Source of the DNA: Spirosoma sp. SC4-14
Lineage (GTDB): Bacteria; Bacteroidota; Bacteroidia; Cytophagales; Spirosomataceae
DNA length: 64,000 nucleotides
Direction: 5' to 3'
Assembly (NCBI RefSeq): GCF_037201965.1
Contig: NZ_CP147518.1
Span: forward strand, 2,231,001 to 2,295,000
This document shows positions 36,250-45,797 of the stretch, in pieces (the first letter of the stretch is position 1; every line of letters starts with the position of its first letter). The notes under the pieces were generated by a model. That model saw only the letters and a list, made by a program, of their open reading frames with translations. It was not told where the DNA came from and did not search any database. Position numbers and translations under genes: made by a program.

Positions 36250-38688
36250 ATGAAAACAATACAGCGAGTAAGTATAATCGCAGTTTTGACGCTGGGCCTC
36301 CTGACTAGCCTATGGGGACAGACTCCAGGAAATGTTGCAATAACGGGCACAATTAAAAATACCGATAACAAAGCGGTTGAATTTGCTACCGTTATTCTGA
36401 AATCGGTAAGTGATTCGACATTGACTAAAGGTGTTTTGGCCGATACGGCAGGCTATTTCGAACTGGCAGGTATTAAACCAGGTCAATACATCCTCAATGT
36501 CTCGGCGCTCAACTACGCCACCTTTACATCTAACGCTCTCTCTCTTTCCGATACAACAAAAACCGTTAGCCTGGGCAGTTATACACTTACGTCCGATACC
36601 AAAACCTTACAGGAAGTAGTTGTGAAAGGCGAACGTCCCGTGGTTGAGCGTGTGCTCGGCAAACTGGTGCTGAATGTTTCAAACTCATTTTTTAAAACGG
36701 CAACCAATGCGCTGGACGTTTTAAAAAAGGCTCCGGGTATTCGCATTGATCCGCAGGGAGCCATAACCATCAAAGGGTCGGTGACACCCGTTGTTTATAT
36801 CGACGGCAAACAGCTTCCGCTAACAGCCGAAGAACTCAAAAACTTATCGTCGGAAGACATTGATCAGGTAGAAGTCATTGCCAATGCATCGGCCCGCTAC
36901 GATGGCGAAACCAGAGCCGTTATCAATATTAAACTCAAGCGCGACAAAACGCTGGGGTTGAAGGGAAGCGCCTATGCTGGTGCTTTCATCAATCGTCACT
37001 ATAGCGGCTACGAATCGGGCATCAGTGCGAGTTTTAAAACACCACGCTTCATGTATTATGGCCGTGTAGGCTATTACGAAAACAACGATTTTTTACGGGA
37101 GGTGGGTCATCGGATCGTACAGGATAATTCGACCCGTACAACCTTCGACAGCGACGCCTTTACACACTGGCGCAACCGCCCTCTTTCTTATCAGAGTACC
37201 ATCGACTACACCATTAACCAAAATAATACGATTGGAGTAATGGTCAAAGGAACGGATAACCGGCAGCGCGACCTCACAACCAACAATACGCTTATCCTCA
37301 CCGAGTCGGGAAATACGGGCAACCCGCTGCAACAACTCCTGCCTACCAATACGCTGACTCAGGCTCATCCAACCAACATTGCCATTGACGCTAACTATAG
37401 AAGCACGTTAAGTCCGGCAGGAAATCAGTTGTCGGTAAATCTGGATTATGCCAGCTACAATACCCAAAAAACGCAGGATCTCCGTAGTAATTATGCCGGT
37501 GACAGCGGCAGTTCGCTAACGTTTCCGTCCGTATTGCTGGGGCAGTTTCCTTCCAGTATTTCGATTAAATCGGCCAAAGCAGACTACTCGCACCCTCTCG
37601 GCAAAACCGCTAAACTGGATTTTGGAGCCAAAATAAGCCACACGCAAACCGATAACGAACTCATCTACGACACGCTGGCTGCATCGGGCCTACTAATCAG
37701 AGATTTACAGCGTAGCAATCATTTTTTGTATAACGAGCATATCGTAGCCGCCTATGGGTTGTTCAGTAAAGAGTTTACGAAAACCAGCTTCGAAGCGGCC
37801 CTACGAGTCGAACAAACCCAATCAGAAGGCAACTCGCTGACTCTCGATAATGTCGTAAAACGGCAGTACATGCGCTGGCTCCCCAGTTTTCAGCTTCAGC
37901 ATAAGTTCGATGATCAGCACAGTATTGCCTTTGGGTTTTCGCGAAAGCTCAGAAGACCGTCGTTTTACGAACTCAACCCGTTCCAGTTTTATACGAGCCC
38001 CTTCGAATATTCGGAAGGTAACCCTTTTCTATTGCCAATGACCCGAAATACGACGGAGCTTTCGTATACGCACAAAGACATTACCCTTACCGCTACCTAT
38101 CGGATAGACCGGGATGTAATCGCTCAGATGCCTATTCAGGATATAGTTACCAAAGTAATTCGTTATACCCGCACAAATCTCGACAAAAACCAGGTAATAG
38201 CCGTCGACGTAACAGCCCCCTTTACAATAAACAAGTGGTGGAAGATGCAGCATACGGCCGTTGTTTACTATGTAAGAACAGTATCGGCTTTTCAGAACAG
38301 CAGCTTCGATAATCGGGCTTTGAGCTTCATTCTGAACGGACAGCAGGTTTTTACACTACCGAATGGCTATACACTCGAGTGTAGCTACGACTACAGCGCT
38401 CCAAGTGCCAGCCAGTTTTATCGAAATAAAAGCTATGGCACAGTCAATTTCAGCCTTCAGAAAAATGTGCTTAAGGGGGCTGGTAATATCCAGATCAACG
38501 TTTCGGATGTATTCAACACCTATCGTGAGGCTTTCTATGGTCAGTACGAAGCGGTAAATGTATCGACACTCCAGACCCGCAATGTGCAGCAAGGTTCTGT
38601 ACGGTTCACCTACAATTTTGGTAAGTCGACCTTTAATCGTAAAAACCGTACATCGGGTAGCTCTGAAGAAGAAAATCGGGCCCGTTAA
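36250..38688 (+). CDS. TonB-dependent receptor-like outer-membrane protein
   Basis: 812 aa. Signal peptide (1-23; ending SLWGQ), a carboxypeptidase-regulatory-like domain (about 30-110; VAITGTIKNTDNKAVEFATVIL), a plug region (LQEVVVKGERP to VIANASARYDGETRAVINIKLK) and a large barrel of the OMP_b-brl_3 type ending in VRFTYNFGKSTFNRK. No SusD partner follows. In RiPP clusters of Bacteroidota such receptors may take up or release the product or its metal complex; here the role is inferred only from place. Confidence 0.85.
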   Translation: MKTIQRVSIIAVLTLGLLTSLWGQTPGNVAITGTIKNTDNKAVEFATVILKSVSDSTLTKGVLADTAGYFELAGIKPGQYILNVSALNYATFTSNALSLSDTTKTVSLGSYTLTSDTKTLQEVVVKGERPVVERVLGKLVLNVSNSFFKTATNALDVLKKAPGIRIDPQGAITIKGSVTPVVYIDGKQLPLTAEELKNLSSEDIDQVEVIANASARYDGETRAVINIKLKRDKTLGLKGSAYAGAFINRHYSGYESGISASFKTPRFMYYGRVGYYENNDFLREVGHRIVQDNSTRTTFDSDAFTHWRNRPLSYQSTIDYTINQNNTIGVMVKGTDNRQRDLTTNNTLILTESGNTGNPLQQLLPTNTLTQAHPTNIAIDANYRSTLSPAGNQLSVNLDYASYNTQKTQDLRSNYAGDSGSSLTFPSVLLGQFPSSISIKSAKADYSHPLGKTAKLDFGAKISHTQTDNELIYDTLAASGLLIRDLQRSNHFLYNEHIVAAYGLFSKEFTKTSFEAALRVEQTQSEGNSLTLDNVVKRQYMRWLPSFQLQHKFDDQHSIAFGFSRKLRRPSFYELNPFQFYTSPFEYSEGNPFLLPMTRNTTELSYTHKDITLTATYRIDRDVIAQMPIQDIVTKVIRYTRTNLDKNQVIAVDVTAPFTINKWWKMQHTAVVYYVRTVSAFQNSSFDNRALSFILNGQQVFTLPNGYTLECSYDYSAPSASQFYRNKSYGTVNFSLQKNVLKGAGNIQINVSDVFNTYREAFYGQYEAVNVSTLQTRNVQQGSVRFTYNFGKSTFNRKNRTSGSSEEENRAR

Positions 38689-38801
38689 TTAAGAAAATGA
38701 GTGAATTAGTGATTGAGCGAATGACCTATTTATCTACAGTAAATTCTGTATTCGATTAATCTAATTTAACTCTGCGTAGATGCTTAATTCTGTCGTCAAT
38801 A

Positions 38802-39824
38802 ATGGAATCAACACTCGTTTATTCGCCCGTTCAATGCCCCAATGTGCTTGCATTACAACAGTTTGTGCAAGCGCTCTGTGGCTCCGTTAACCGTAGTCTC
38901 GTTCGCTCGGCTGTTGAACAACTTCCTCGCTTTCCGATTGTATCACTCAATGATATTAACAAATTGCTCCAGTCTTGGCAAATAGACACTACTCTCTTCA
39001 AAGCACAGTCATCGCTACTGGCCAAACTTGAGGGGCCTTTACTGGGGCACTGCATCTGGCCCGATGGCGATCGGTATTTCGTCGTTATTCACAACGTTGA
39101 ATCTGGTCTGATTCATTATTTCTCTCCTTTCCGGGGCGAAATAGCCGAACCACTGGAAAGCTTTGAACAGCATTGGAGCGGAGCCTTACTCGTAGCGGCT
39201 GCGGATCTTAATCTGCTTACGAACCTGGTTGAGTCAGACGATCAGGAATCCATAGCCGCAGCGATCTATCAACAGAACAACGTTCGCCTGTTCGATCATT
39301 TCTTTACGGATGACGAATGTGATTTTATCGTTCAATATGCCGAACATGATCAGTTATTTGAACCAAGTCTTGTCGAATATACGGATAATCAAAGCACTTT
39401 ATCGGAATCGAGAACCAGCTATTCGGCCTTTCTAAAAGATCGCACGAATCCGGTTTTTCAATCCATCTACGAAAAAGTAGCAGCCGTGCTGGATGTCAGT
39501 GATCAGTACATCGAACATCTCCAGTGCGTTCGCTATGGTCAGGCCCAGCAGTTTAAACCCCATTTCGACTCGGGCGATACCAACCATCGGATCCATACAC
39601 TGCTGGTTTACCTGAACGATGATTTTGAAGGCGGAGAAACGTTTTTTCCTGAACTGAACCTAAAAGTGCAGCCTCAGAAAGGCCGGGCGCTTTATTTCCT
39701 GAATCGGGATGAAGACGACGCCGTTTTGCTCTATTCGGCTCACGCTGGCCTTCCTGTAGATCAGGGCGTTAAATATGCCTGCAATATCTGGGTGCGCAAT
39801 CGCCCGATTCCCATTCGCTCATAA
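38802..39824 (+). CDS. Pseudo-C39 domain fused to prolyl 4-hydroxylase
   Basis: 340 aa, two domains. Residues 160-335 are a 2-oxoglutarate/Fe(II) prolyl 4-hydroxylase: H254 and D256 in FKPHFDSGDTNHRIH, distal H314 in YSAHAGLPV and K324 in GVKYACNIWVR, with FEGGETFFPEL. Residues 1-140 resemble a C39 peptidase domain: GHCIWPDGDRYFVVIHNV lines up with the CILHWNQEHFVVLYDV of the exporter at 42666, but the catalytic His is Tyr 92 and the DP pair is Ser-Pro 108-109, so it should bind leaders without cutting them. It would therefore hydroxylate prolines of leader-bearing precursors, all five of which carry Cys-Pro. Domain identity of the N-terminus is by eye and less certain than the hydroxylase. 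Confidence 0.8.
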   Translation: MESTLVYSPVQCPNVLALQQFVQALCGSVNRSLVRSAVEQLPRFPIVSLNDINKLLQSWQIDTTLFKAQSSLLAKLEGPLLGHCIWPDGDRYFVVIHNVESGLIHYFSPFRGEIAEPLESFEQHWSGALLVAAADLNLLTNLVESDDQESIAAAIYQQNNVRLFDHFFTDDECDFIVQYAEHDQLFEPSLVEYTDNQSTLSESRTSYSAFLKDRTNPVFQSIYEKVAAVLDVSDQYIEHLQCVRYGQAQQFKPHFDSGDTNHRIHTLLVYLNDDFEGGETFFPELNLKVQPQKGRALYFLNRDEDDAVLLYSAHAGLPVDQGVKYACNIWVRNRPIPIRS

Positions 39825-39852
39825 GCCAGGTGTCTTAATCCCTTAAAATGCC

Positions 39853-40617
39853 ATGAACACATCACTATTCAGTCAGTTTGTAGTCAGCCTTGCTGTAGGA
39901 ATCTGGTCTTGTCTTATCAATCCATACGAATTGGTTTCTATTGCAGAATCCAACCTCGCCAAAGAGGTCGATAGCACACGGGCGTTTTCTGTCCAGCCCT
40001 TCGAGCGAATCAAAATAACCGACGCATTTATTGTCAACATAAAATCGGGAGAGCAATTTACGGTCAATGCAACGGGTAGTTCCAGCGACATAAATAGGCT
40101 GGATGTACGTACTAAAAAAGGGTTGTTAACGATTACGTATAAACCTGTTGCTGCCTCTAAAAAAGAGGAAGATGTTATCATTAATCATGAATGGGTCAAT
40201 ATTACGGTTACGCTTCCAGTGCTTAAGGAAGCAACATTTGAAAAAGCGTCGAAATTCAACATCGACGGCTTTGGCCGATTAGGCTCAGTAGAATTGTTTG
40301 CCAACTCATTAGCCAGCGGTACAGCTACTCTTAAGGCTGAACGACTTAAACTCAACCTCCAAAGCCATGCTGCTGTAACGTTGCTTGGGGAGACCTCGTA
40401 CCTTGATGCCGATCTGCAAGGCCAGTCGGAATTAACGGCTGGTGGTTTCAAAACCAGGCAGGCAATGCTGGCTGTAAATGGCATGAGCAAAGCCAATGTC
40501 TTTGTCAGTGATAAGCTCCAGGCAACGGCCAGCGGATCGAGCACAATCTACTATCAGGGTAAGCCAGAGACCACCCTTGCTCAAAATGACTTTAGCCAGA
40601 TTCGGGAATACCGGTAG
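39853..40617 (+). CDS. GIN-domain secreted protein (DUF2807)
   Basis: 254 aa. N-terminal hydrophobic signal (FVVSLAVGIWSCLINP), then a GIN/DUF2807 beta-helix: RAFSVQPFERIKITDAFIVNIKSG starts the domain, and repeated strand runs (ATFEKASKFNIDGFG, SLASGTATLKAERLKLNLQ, ASGSSTIYYQGKPE) follow. Common in Bacteroidota, proposed to be extracellular adhesin-like. It sits 28 bp after the hydroxylase gene in the operon; a role in immunity or surface display is possible but not shown. Confidence 0.85.
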   Translation: MNTSLFSQFVVSLAVGIWSCLINPYELVSIAESNLAKEVDSTRAFSVQPFERIKITDAFIVNIKSGEQFTVNATGSSSDINRLDVRTKKGLLTITYKPVAASKKEEDVIINHEWVNITVTLPVLKEATFEKASKFNIDGFGRLGSVELFANSLASGTATLKAERLKLNLQSHAAVTLLGETSYLDADLQGQSELTAGGFKTRQAMLAVNGMSKANVFVSDKLQATASGSSTIYYQGKPETTLAQNDFSQIREYR

Positions 40618-40685
40618 GCGTTTCAATTCCTGTCCGACATTAGAAAGCCGTTTTCATACGTGTAAGAACTTTGCCGAAACCCATC

Positions 40686-41702
40686 ATGCGTACTGCCATT
40701 GTCACTACCCTTCGAAACGCAGAAGCTACACTGTCTTATTTTGTAGCCTACCATATGGCTATCGGGTTCGACCATCTGTTTCTTTTTTTCGATGACCCGA
40801 ACGATCCGCTTTTCGAACAGTTCAACCATTGGCCGGATGTTACGGCAATACAACACAATAGCCTACTAAAAAAACTGTGGCTTCGAACGAAATCCGCAAC
40901 CAGCAACTATGCATTTGCGCAACGGGAAGTGATGGCCCGTCAGATCATGAACGCAGAGATAGCTGCCATGCTGGCATTCGATATGGATATTGACTGGCTA
41001 GTACACATTGATGCTGATGAGTTGTTTTACTGTTCGGGTTCTTCCGTAAAGGATCATTTCAACGCACTGTCCGATCAAAACATCAACGTTGTTCGGTACC
41101 TCAACCATGAGGCTATTCCCGAAACACCGCATATTACCAACTTCTTTACAGAGGTTTCTCTTTTTAAGCGCAACCGAGGGTCGTTCGATGCACATCAGAA
41201 AGATGTTTTTCGGAATCAGATTAAGCTGCCCACGCCCTATTTCCATTTTTATGACAATGGCAAATCAGCAGCTCTGGTCACCAGACAAACGCGGCCGATG
41301 GGTGTTCATGAATTTGAACCGGGCGCTAGCGTTATCCATGCTATAAATGCCCCCTGCATACTTCACTTTCCGTGTTGTGGCTACACGCACTTTCTGGCGA
41401 AGTACAAAACACTGGGACAGTTTACCAACAAATGGTTCGACCGGGGCGACGACATTATTGACATTGCACCCGTTCATATTCTATCCAGAGACACAGTAAG
41501 CACAGATAATGACTCGGCAATCCGCCAGTTTTACGACGAGGTCTATATCCAACGTTACGCTGCATATACCGCAGCGTGCCTGGCCGAAGGAATATTCTTT
41601 CGGCTCCGGTTACCGCAGCTAACGAGCCTAATCCACCATCAGTTAGCGGAAAGCCATGAATGGGCAGGCTCCGTCATAAACCGAACGTCGACTTACCAAT
41701 AG
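40686..41702 (+). CDS. Glycosyltransferase, GT2/GT92-like
   Basis: About 338 aa, cytosolic. Starts MRTAIVTTLRNAEATLSYFVAYHMAIGFDHLFLFFDD; MDIDWLVHIDADELFY is the metal-binding DxD segment (IDADELF), matching the GT92/PF13704 group. The ATG at 40686 is preferred to a TTG at 40671. In the middle of the RiPP operon, it may attach sugar to the modified peptide; the acceptor cannot be deduced. Confidence 0.8.
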   Translation: MRTAIVTTLRNAEATLSYFVAYHMAIGFDHLFLFFDDPNDPLFEQFNHWPDVTAIQHNSLLKKLWLRTKSATSNYAFAQREVMARQIMNAEIAAMLAFDMDIDWLVHIDADELFYCSGSSVKDHFNALSDQNINVVRYLNHEAIPETPHITNFFTEVSLFKRNRGSFDAHQKDVFRNQIKLPTPYFHFYDNGKSAALVTRQTRPMGVHEFEPGASVIHAINAPCILHFPCCGYTHFLAKYKTLGQFTNKWFDRGDDIIDIAPVHILSRDTVSTDNDSAIRQFYDEVYIQRYAAYTAACLAEGIFFRLRLPQLTSLIHHQLAESHEWAGSVINRTSTYQ

Positions 41703-41758
41703 TCTGTCGCGAACGCTTCTGATGCATTGTGAAGGCAACCCATATATTATTCAACCCT

Positions 41759-42583
41759 ATGCAGGACTCTCCTCTGATTTCGTGCCTTTGTGTTACTCAT
41801 AACAAACCCGAATTACTGAAACGGGCCATCCGCTGTTTTCAGCGTCAGAGTTATCCGCATAAAGAACTAATTATTGTTTACGAAGACGGCGACATGGCCT
41901 CGCACAATCTGGCCATGTCCATTCAGTCGGATACCATTCGTCCTGTTATGATCACCAACCAGCCTAAGCTGACATTGGGCCAGCTACGGAATATTGCGGT
42001 CGATGTCTGCAAAGGCGACTATTTCTGTCAATGGGACGACGACGACTGGTATCACCCACTACGAATTGAGTTGCAATGGCAGGCCATTCGTCGGAGCAAT
42101 AAACCCGCCAGCGCCCTCACCTACTGGCTAATGTTCGATACATTAACCGGTGATGCTTACTGTTCCCATCATCGGATTTGGGAAGGCAGCATTCTGTGTA
42201 AAACCGACATAGCCTGCACCACAATCCGGTACCCGGATTTTGAGAAAGGCGAAGACAATCTGTTCATCCATCAACTGTATACTACCTACGGCATATGTCA
42301 TTTGCCGCTTCCGTTTCTCTATATATATACCTACAATGGGCGCAATACCTGGGGTTATGACCACTTTATTAGCCTTTTCGAAAAGGCCAATAAGTTGTCT
42401 CGTTATAGCTCAGAAATTATACGGCAGACCCTGGATGAGTCTCAACCTGATTCATTACTAAAAGATGATAAGTTGTTAGATGAAATAGAGCATGTAATTT
42501 TCAGGAATCACCTGCCATCATTTCCTCCGGTTTCAGACCCCGGCTCTTCCTTTAGGCGGTTTGGCAGTGCCGGCGAATCCTGA
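41759..42583 (+). CDS. Glycosyltransferase family 2
   Basis: About 274 aa. The GT-A fold starts SPLISCLCVTHNKPELLKRAIRCFQRQSYPHKELIIVYEDGD, and the nucleotide-sugar motif is the run DDDDW in FCQWDDDDWYHP. The ATG at 41759 is chosen over an upstream GTG at 41729. Second glycosyltransferase of the operon; SunS-type peptide S-glycosyltransferases also belong to family GT2, which makes peptide glycosylation a fair hypothesis. Confidence 0.85.
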   Translation: MQDSPLISCLCVTHNKPELLKRAIRCFQRQSYPHKELIIVYEDGDMASHNLAMSIQSDTIRPVMITNQPKLTLGQLRNIAVDVCKGDYFCQWDDDDWYHPLRIELQWQAIRRSNKPASALTYWLMFDTLTGDAYCSHHRIWEGSILCKTDIACTTIRYPDFEKGEDNLFIHQLYTTYGICHLPLPFLYIYTYNGRNTWGYDHFISLFEKANKLSRYSSEIIRQTLDESQPDSLLKDDKLLDEIEHVIFRNHLPSFPPVSDPGSSFRRFGSAGES

Positions 42584-42665
42584 AAATGGCCTGCCTCAGA
42601 AGCTTAATTTCTCCAGCCATTTCTAATCAACGATTACACGTTTGTTCTAAATCCAGCCTATCGTT

Positions 42666-44981
42666 ATGGTCTCCCGGTATAAATACTTTCGTCAGCTCGA
42701 TTTTATGGACTGCGGACCTACCTGTCTAAAAATGGTAGCCGCGCATTATGGCAAAGACTATTCGCTGGATTACCTTCGAGCCAACTCCTATATTACCCGT
42801 TCGGGCGTTAGTTTATTGGGAATCAGTGATGCCGCCGAACGCATTGGCTTCAAAACCCTTAAAGCCAAACTTTCGTACCGGCAACTGACTGAAGAAGCGC
42901 CCCTGCCCTGTATTTTACACTGGAATCAGGAGCACTTTGTAGTTCTATACGACGTTCGAAAGACCGGCTGGAACTGGTTGCCGGGCCGAAAACAGAAATC
43001 GGCGGATCGGCTGGTCATTGGCGACCCCGGCCACGCACTCGTAACGGTCGACAAAGACACGTTTATGAAATGCTGGTCGGGCACGGCCGACGAAAAGGGC
43101 ATTAGTTTACTGCTTGAGCCAACCCCCGAATTTTATCAGTTAAAGGAAGAAACGCAGCAACGTTCTACCGGATTTCATTTTCTGTTCGAATACCTCACCC
43201 CCTACAAACGCTACATTACGCAGGTGCTGCTGGGCATGCTTATCGCCAGCATTGTGAGCATGGTATTTCCGTTTCTTACCCAAAGTCTGGTCGATTATGG
43301 AATTCATCGCCATAATCTGAATTTCATCCACCTGATTTTACTATCGCAACTCCTGTTGTTTATTGGCAACATTGCCGTCGATCTGATTCGTAACTGGATT
43401 CTGCTTCATATCAGTACCCGCGTCAGCGTTACCATTATTTCGAATTTTCTGGTGAAGCTGATGAAACTGCCTATCAATTTTTTCGAATCGAAAAACATAG
43501 GCGACATTTCGCAACGCATTCAGGATCATCACCGAATCGAAACATTTCTGACCGGTGCTACCTTAAACACACTTTTTTCGGTTGTCAACCTGCTTATTTT
43601 CTCCATTGTATTAGGCACCTATAGCGGTCAGCTATTAGGTATTTTTGTTATCGGCAGTGTCATTTCCATCGGCTGGATTACCATATTCCTGAATCAGCGA
43701 AAAGATCTGGATTACCGGCGTTTTCAGCGAATGCGCGAAAATCAAAACACGATATACGAACTGATTACGGGCATGCAGGAAATTAAACTGAACAACTGCG
43801 AAAAAGCCCGGCGTTGGGAATGGGAACGAATTCAGGCCAAACTCTTTAAGATCAATATTAAAGGCCTGGCGCTGGAGCAATATCAGGAAGTAGGCTCTTC
43901 GTTTGTTACGCAACTGAAAAATATACTGATTTCCTACATTGCTGCCACCCTGGTTATCGACAATCAGATTACACTCGGTGTTATGCTGAGTATCTCCTAC
44001 ATCATTGGGCAAATGAATGGTCCACTGAGTCAGTTGATGTCGTTTATGCGGAGCATTCAGGATGCCAAAATCAGTTTAGACCGGCTGGGCGAAGTTCATA
44101 ATAAACCCGACGAAGAACTGGATGAGGAGCGGTTGTTAAGCCGGCCAATTGCGTTATCGCCCGATGGCCCATCGGTGATTTCGGAAGGATACTTCGACGA
44201 CGACCGCATCTCGGCCGTTTATGGTCATCCGCATCAAAACCGGGGCATTAATTTGCGAAACGTATCGTTCCGTTATGGAGGGCCCAATTCTACGCTTGTT
44301 CTCAACGACTTAACACTTCACATTCCTGAAGGCAAGGTTACTGCCATTGTTGGTACAAGTGGCAGTGGTAAAACAACCTTGCTTAAGCTTCTTCTGAAAT
44401 TTTACCCGCCCGCCAGCGGAGAAATCATTGTGAATGGAAGCAGCCTTACCGACCTGTCGGCCCGCGAATGGCGTAAATCGTGCGGAACGGTAATGCAGGA
44501 TGGCTATATTTTCTCCGACACCATTGCCCGTAACATTGCAGTTGATGGACAAAAGATTGATGAAGATCGGTTATGGGATGCCGTTCGGGTTGCCAACCTG
44601 CAGGACTATCTGCGCAAAATTCCGCTCGGGTTTACTACAAAAATTGGTAACTCCGGCGCTGGTTTAAGTGGTGGACAACGACAGCGGATTTTTATTGCCA
44701 GAGCCGTCTACAAAAATCCGTCCTACATTTTTTTTGATGAAGCCACCAGTGCTCTCGATGCCAACAACGAGCGAATTATTATGGACAATCTGGACCAGTT
44801 TTTCAAAGGAAGAACGGTTGTTGTGATTGCCCACCGGCTCAGCACGGTTAAAAATGCCGATCAGATTATTGTACTCGATCATGGCCAGATTAAGGAAGTA
44901 GGTAATCATAGCCAGTTGACTGCCCGCCGAGGATTTTATTACGAATTAGTAAAGAATCAGTTAGAACTAGCCGACGCTTAA
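42666..44981 (+). CDS. C39-peptidase ABC exporter (bacteriocin type)
   Basis: 771 aa, bifunctional: cuts leader peptides after Gly-Gly and exports the core. The C39 peptidase (1-150) has catalytic C16 in FMDCGPTC, H90 in NQEHFVVLYDV and D120 in VIGDPGH. The membrane domain follows (about 165-460, six segments), then the ATPase: Walker A GTSGSGKTT, Q-loop, LSGGQRQRIFIARA and IFFDEATSALD. It is the only exporter in the cluster and matches the double-glycine sites of seven precursors. Confidence 0.95.
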   Translation: MVSRYKYFRQLDFMDCGPTCLKMVAAHYGKDYSLDYLRANSYITRSGVSLLGISDAAERIGFKTLKAKLSYRQLTEEAPLPCILHWNQEHFVVLYDVRKTGWNWLPGRKQKSADRLVIGDPGHALVTVDKDTFMKCWSGTADEKGISLLLEPTPEFYQLKEETQQRSTGFHFLFEYLTPYKRYITQVLLGMLIASIVSMVFPFLTQSLVDYGIHRHNLNFIHLILLSQLLLFIGNIAVDLIRNWILLHISTRVSVTIISNFLVKLMKLPINFFESKNIGDISQRIQDHHRIETFLTGATLNTLFSVVNLLIFSIVLGTYSGQLLGIFVIGSVISIGWITIFLNQRKDLDYRRFQRMRENQNTIYELITGMQEIKLNNCEKARRWEWERIQAKLFKINIKGLALEQYQEVGSSFVTQLKNILISYIAATLVIDNQITLGVMLSISYIIGQMNGPLSQLMSFMRSIQDAKISLDRLGEVHNKPDEELDEERLLSRPIALSPDGPSVISEGYFDDDRISAVYGHPHQNRGINLRNVSFRYGGPNSTLVLNDLTLHIPEGKVTAIVGTSGSGKTTLLKLLLKFYPPASGEIIVNGSSLTDLSAREWRKSCGTVMQDGYIFSDTIARNIAVDGQKIDEDRLWDAVRVANLQDYLRKIPLGFTTKIGNSGAGLSGGQRQRIFIARAVYKNPSYIFFDEATSALDANNERIIMDNLDQFFKGRTVVVIAHRLSTVKNADQIIVLDHGQIKEVGNHSQLTARRGFYYELVKNQLELADA

Positions 44982-44984
44982 ACT

Positions 44985-45719
44985 ATGCCAGTCGAACGTT
45001 TACAGGGAATTATTAATCGCCACGATACGCACAGTGACGAGATGCAGGAAATCATCGGTCATGTTCCGCATTGGCTTATTCGATGGGGAAATCTGGTTAT
45101 TTTCGTTGTCGTGACGATTTTGATCTTTACTTCCTACACAGTGCGTTATCCCGATATTATTACAGCACAGGCACTGATCAACGCCCGTGAGCAACCGCAG
45201 AAAATTACATGGTTCATTACAGATCCCAATATTACCTACCGGCGGGCCGTAAACGACGCCCAACAGGTTAAAGTTGGCGATACGCTGCTGTCGGAGATTG
45301 ACGGAAATCGAAAAATAATAACCCCTGTGCGGGCCAAAGTTTCGGGTCGCACGTATCTGTTGAAAGGAGTTGACAACAATCCCAAAGCGTTTATGCTGCT
45401 GGTCGTCCCTCCAGTTACGAAATACGAAGTACAACTTAAACTACCCGTAAAGGGAGCTGGGAAAATTCATATCGGTCAGCGTGTACTGATCCGGCTTGAT
45501 GCCTATCCGAGCAACGAGTTTGGTTTTGTTGAAGGAAAAATTGCCAGTATGGTGCCGGTCTCGCTGGATAATCATTATCGGGCCAATGTGACCCTAACGC
45601 ATGGCCTGACAACCAATACGAGCCATACGCTACCCATACAACCGCTCCTACAGGGAACAGCGGAGGTTATGCTGGACGATAAGCGATTATTTGATCGGAT
45701 TTTCAATACCATTTTATAG
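44985..45719 (+). CDS. HlyD-family periplasmic adaptor (short)
   Basis: 244 aa membrane-fusion protein: one N-terminal membrane segment (about 25-48; WGNLVIFVVVTILIFTSYTV), then a short biotinyl-lipoyl/HlyD part (VGDTLLSEIDGNRKIITPVRAKVSGR) and a beta-barrel region (KIHIGQRVLIRLDAYP). It lacks the long alpha-helical hairpin of classical HlyD, so it is a compact version. The start is 3 bp after the exporter stop, indicating a tight pair. Confidence 0.88.
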   Translation: MPVERLQGIINRHDTHSDEMQEIIGHVPHWLIRWGNLVIFVVVTILIFTSYTVRYPDIITAQALINAREQPQKITWFITDPNITYRRAVNDAQQVKVGDTLLSEIDGNRKIITPVRAKVSGRTYLLKGVDNNPKAFMLLVVPPVTKYEVQLKLPVKGAGKIHIGQRVLIRLDAYPSNEFGFVEGKIASMVPVSLDNHYRANVTLTHGLTTNTSHTLPIQPLLQGTAEVMLDDKRLFDRIFNTIL

Positions 45720-45731
45720 GTAATTCAGGAA

Positions 45732-45797
45732 TTAGCCGAGTAAATCGGGTGGTTGGTCTAATTTCTTTACGCCTGAAGCCTGAGTCGATTACTTTTA
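45732..45797 (+). promoter_or_regulatory. LytTR operator and promoter, site 4
   Basis: TTAGCCGAG (45732-45740) and TTGGTCTAA (45753-45761), N12 between; a -7-like TACTTTTA starts at 45790, once more 29 nt after the second repeat. It precedes the receiver-like gene at 45829. Confidence 0.75.

Noticed and set aside
38756..38764. LytTR half site TTAATCTAA before the hydroxylase gene
   Set aside because: No first repeat 21 bp upstream and no -7 box at the fixed distance.
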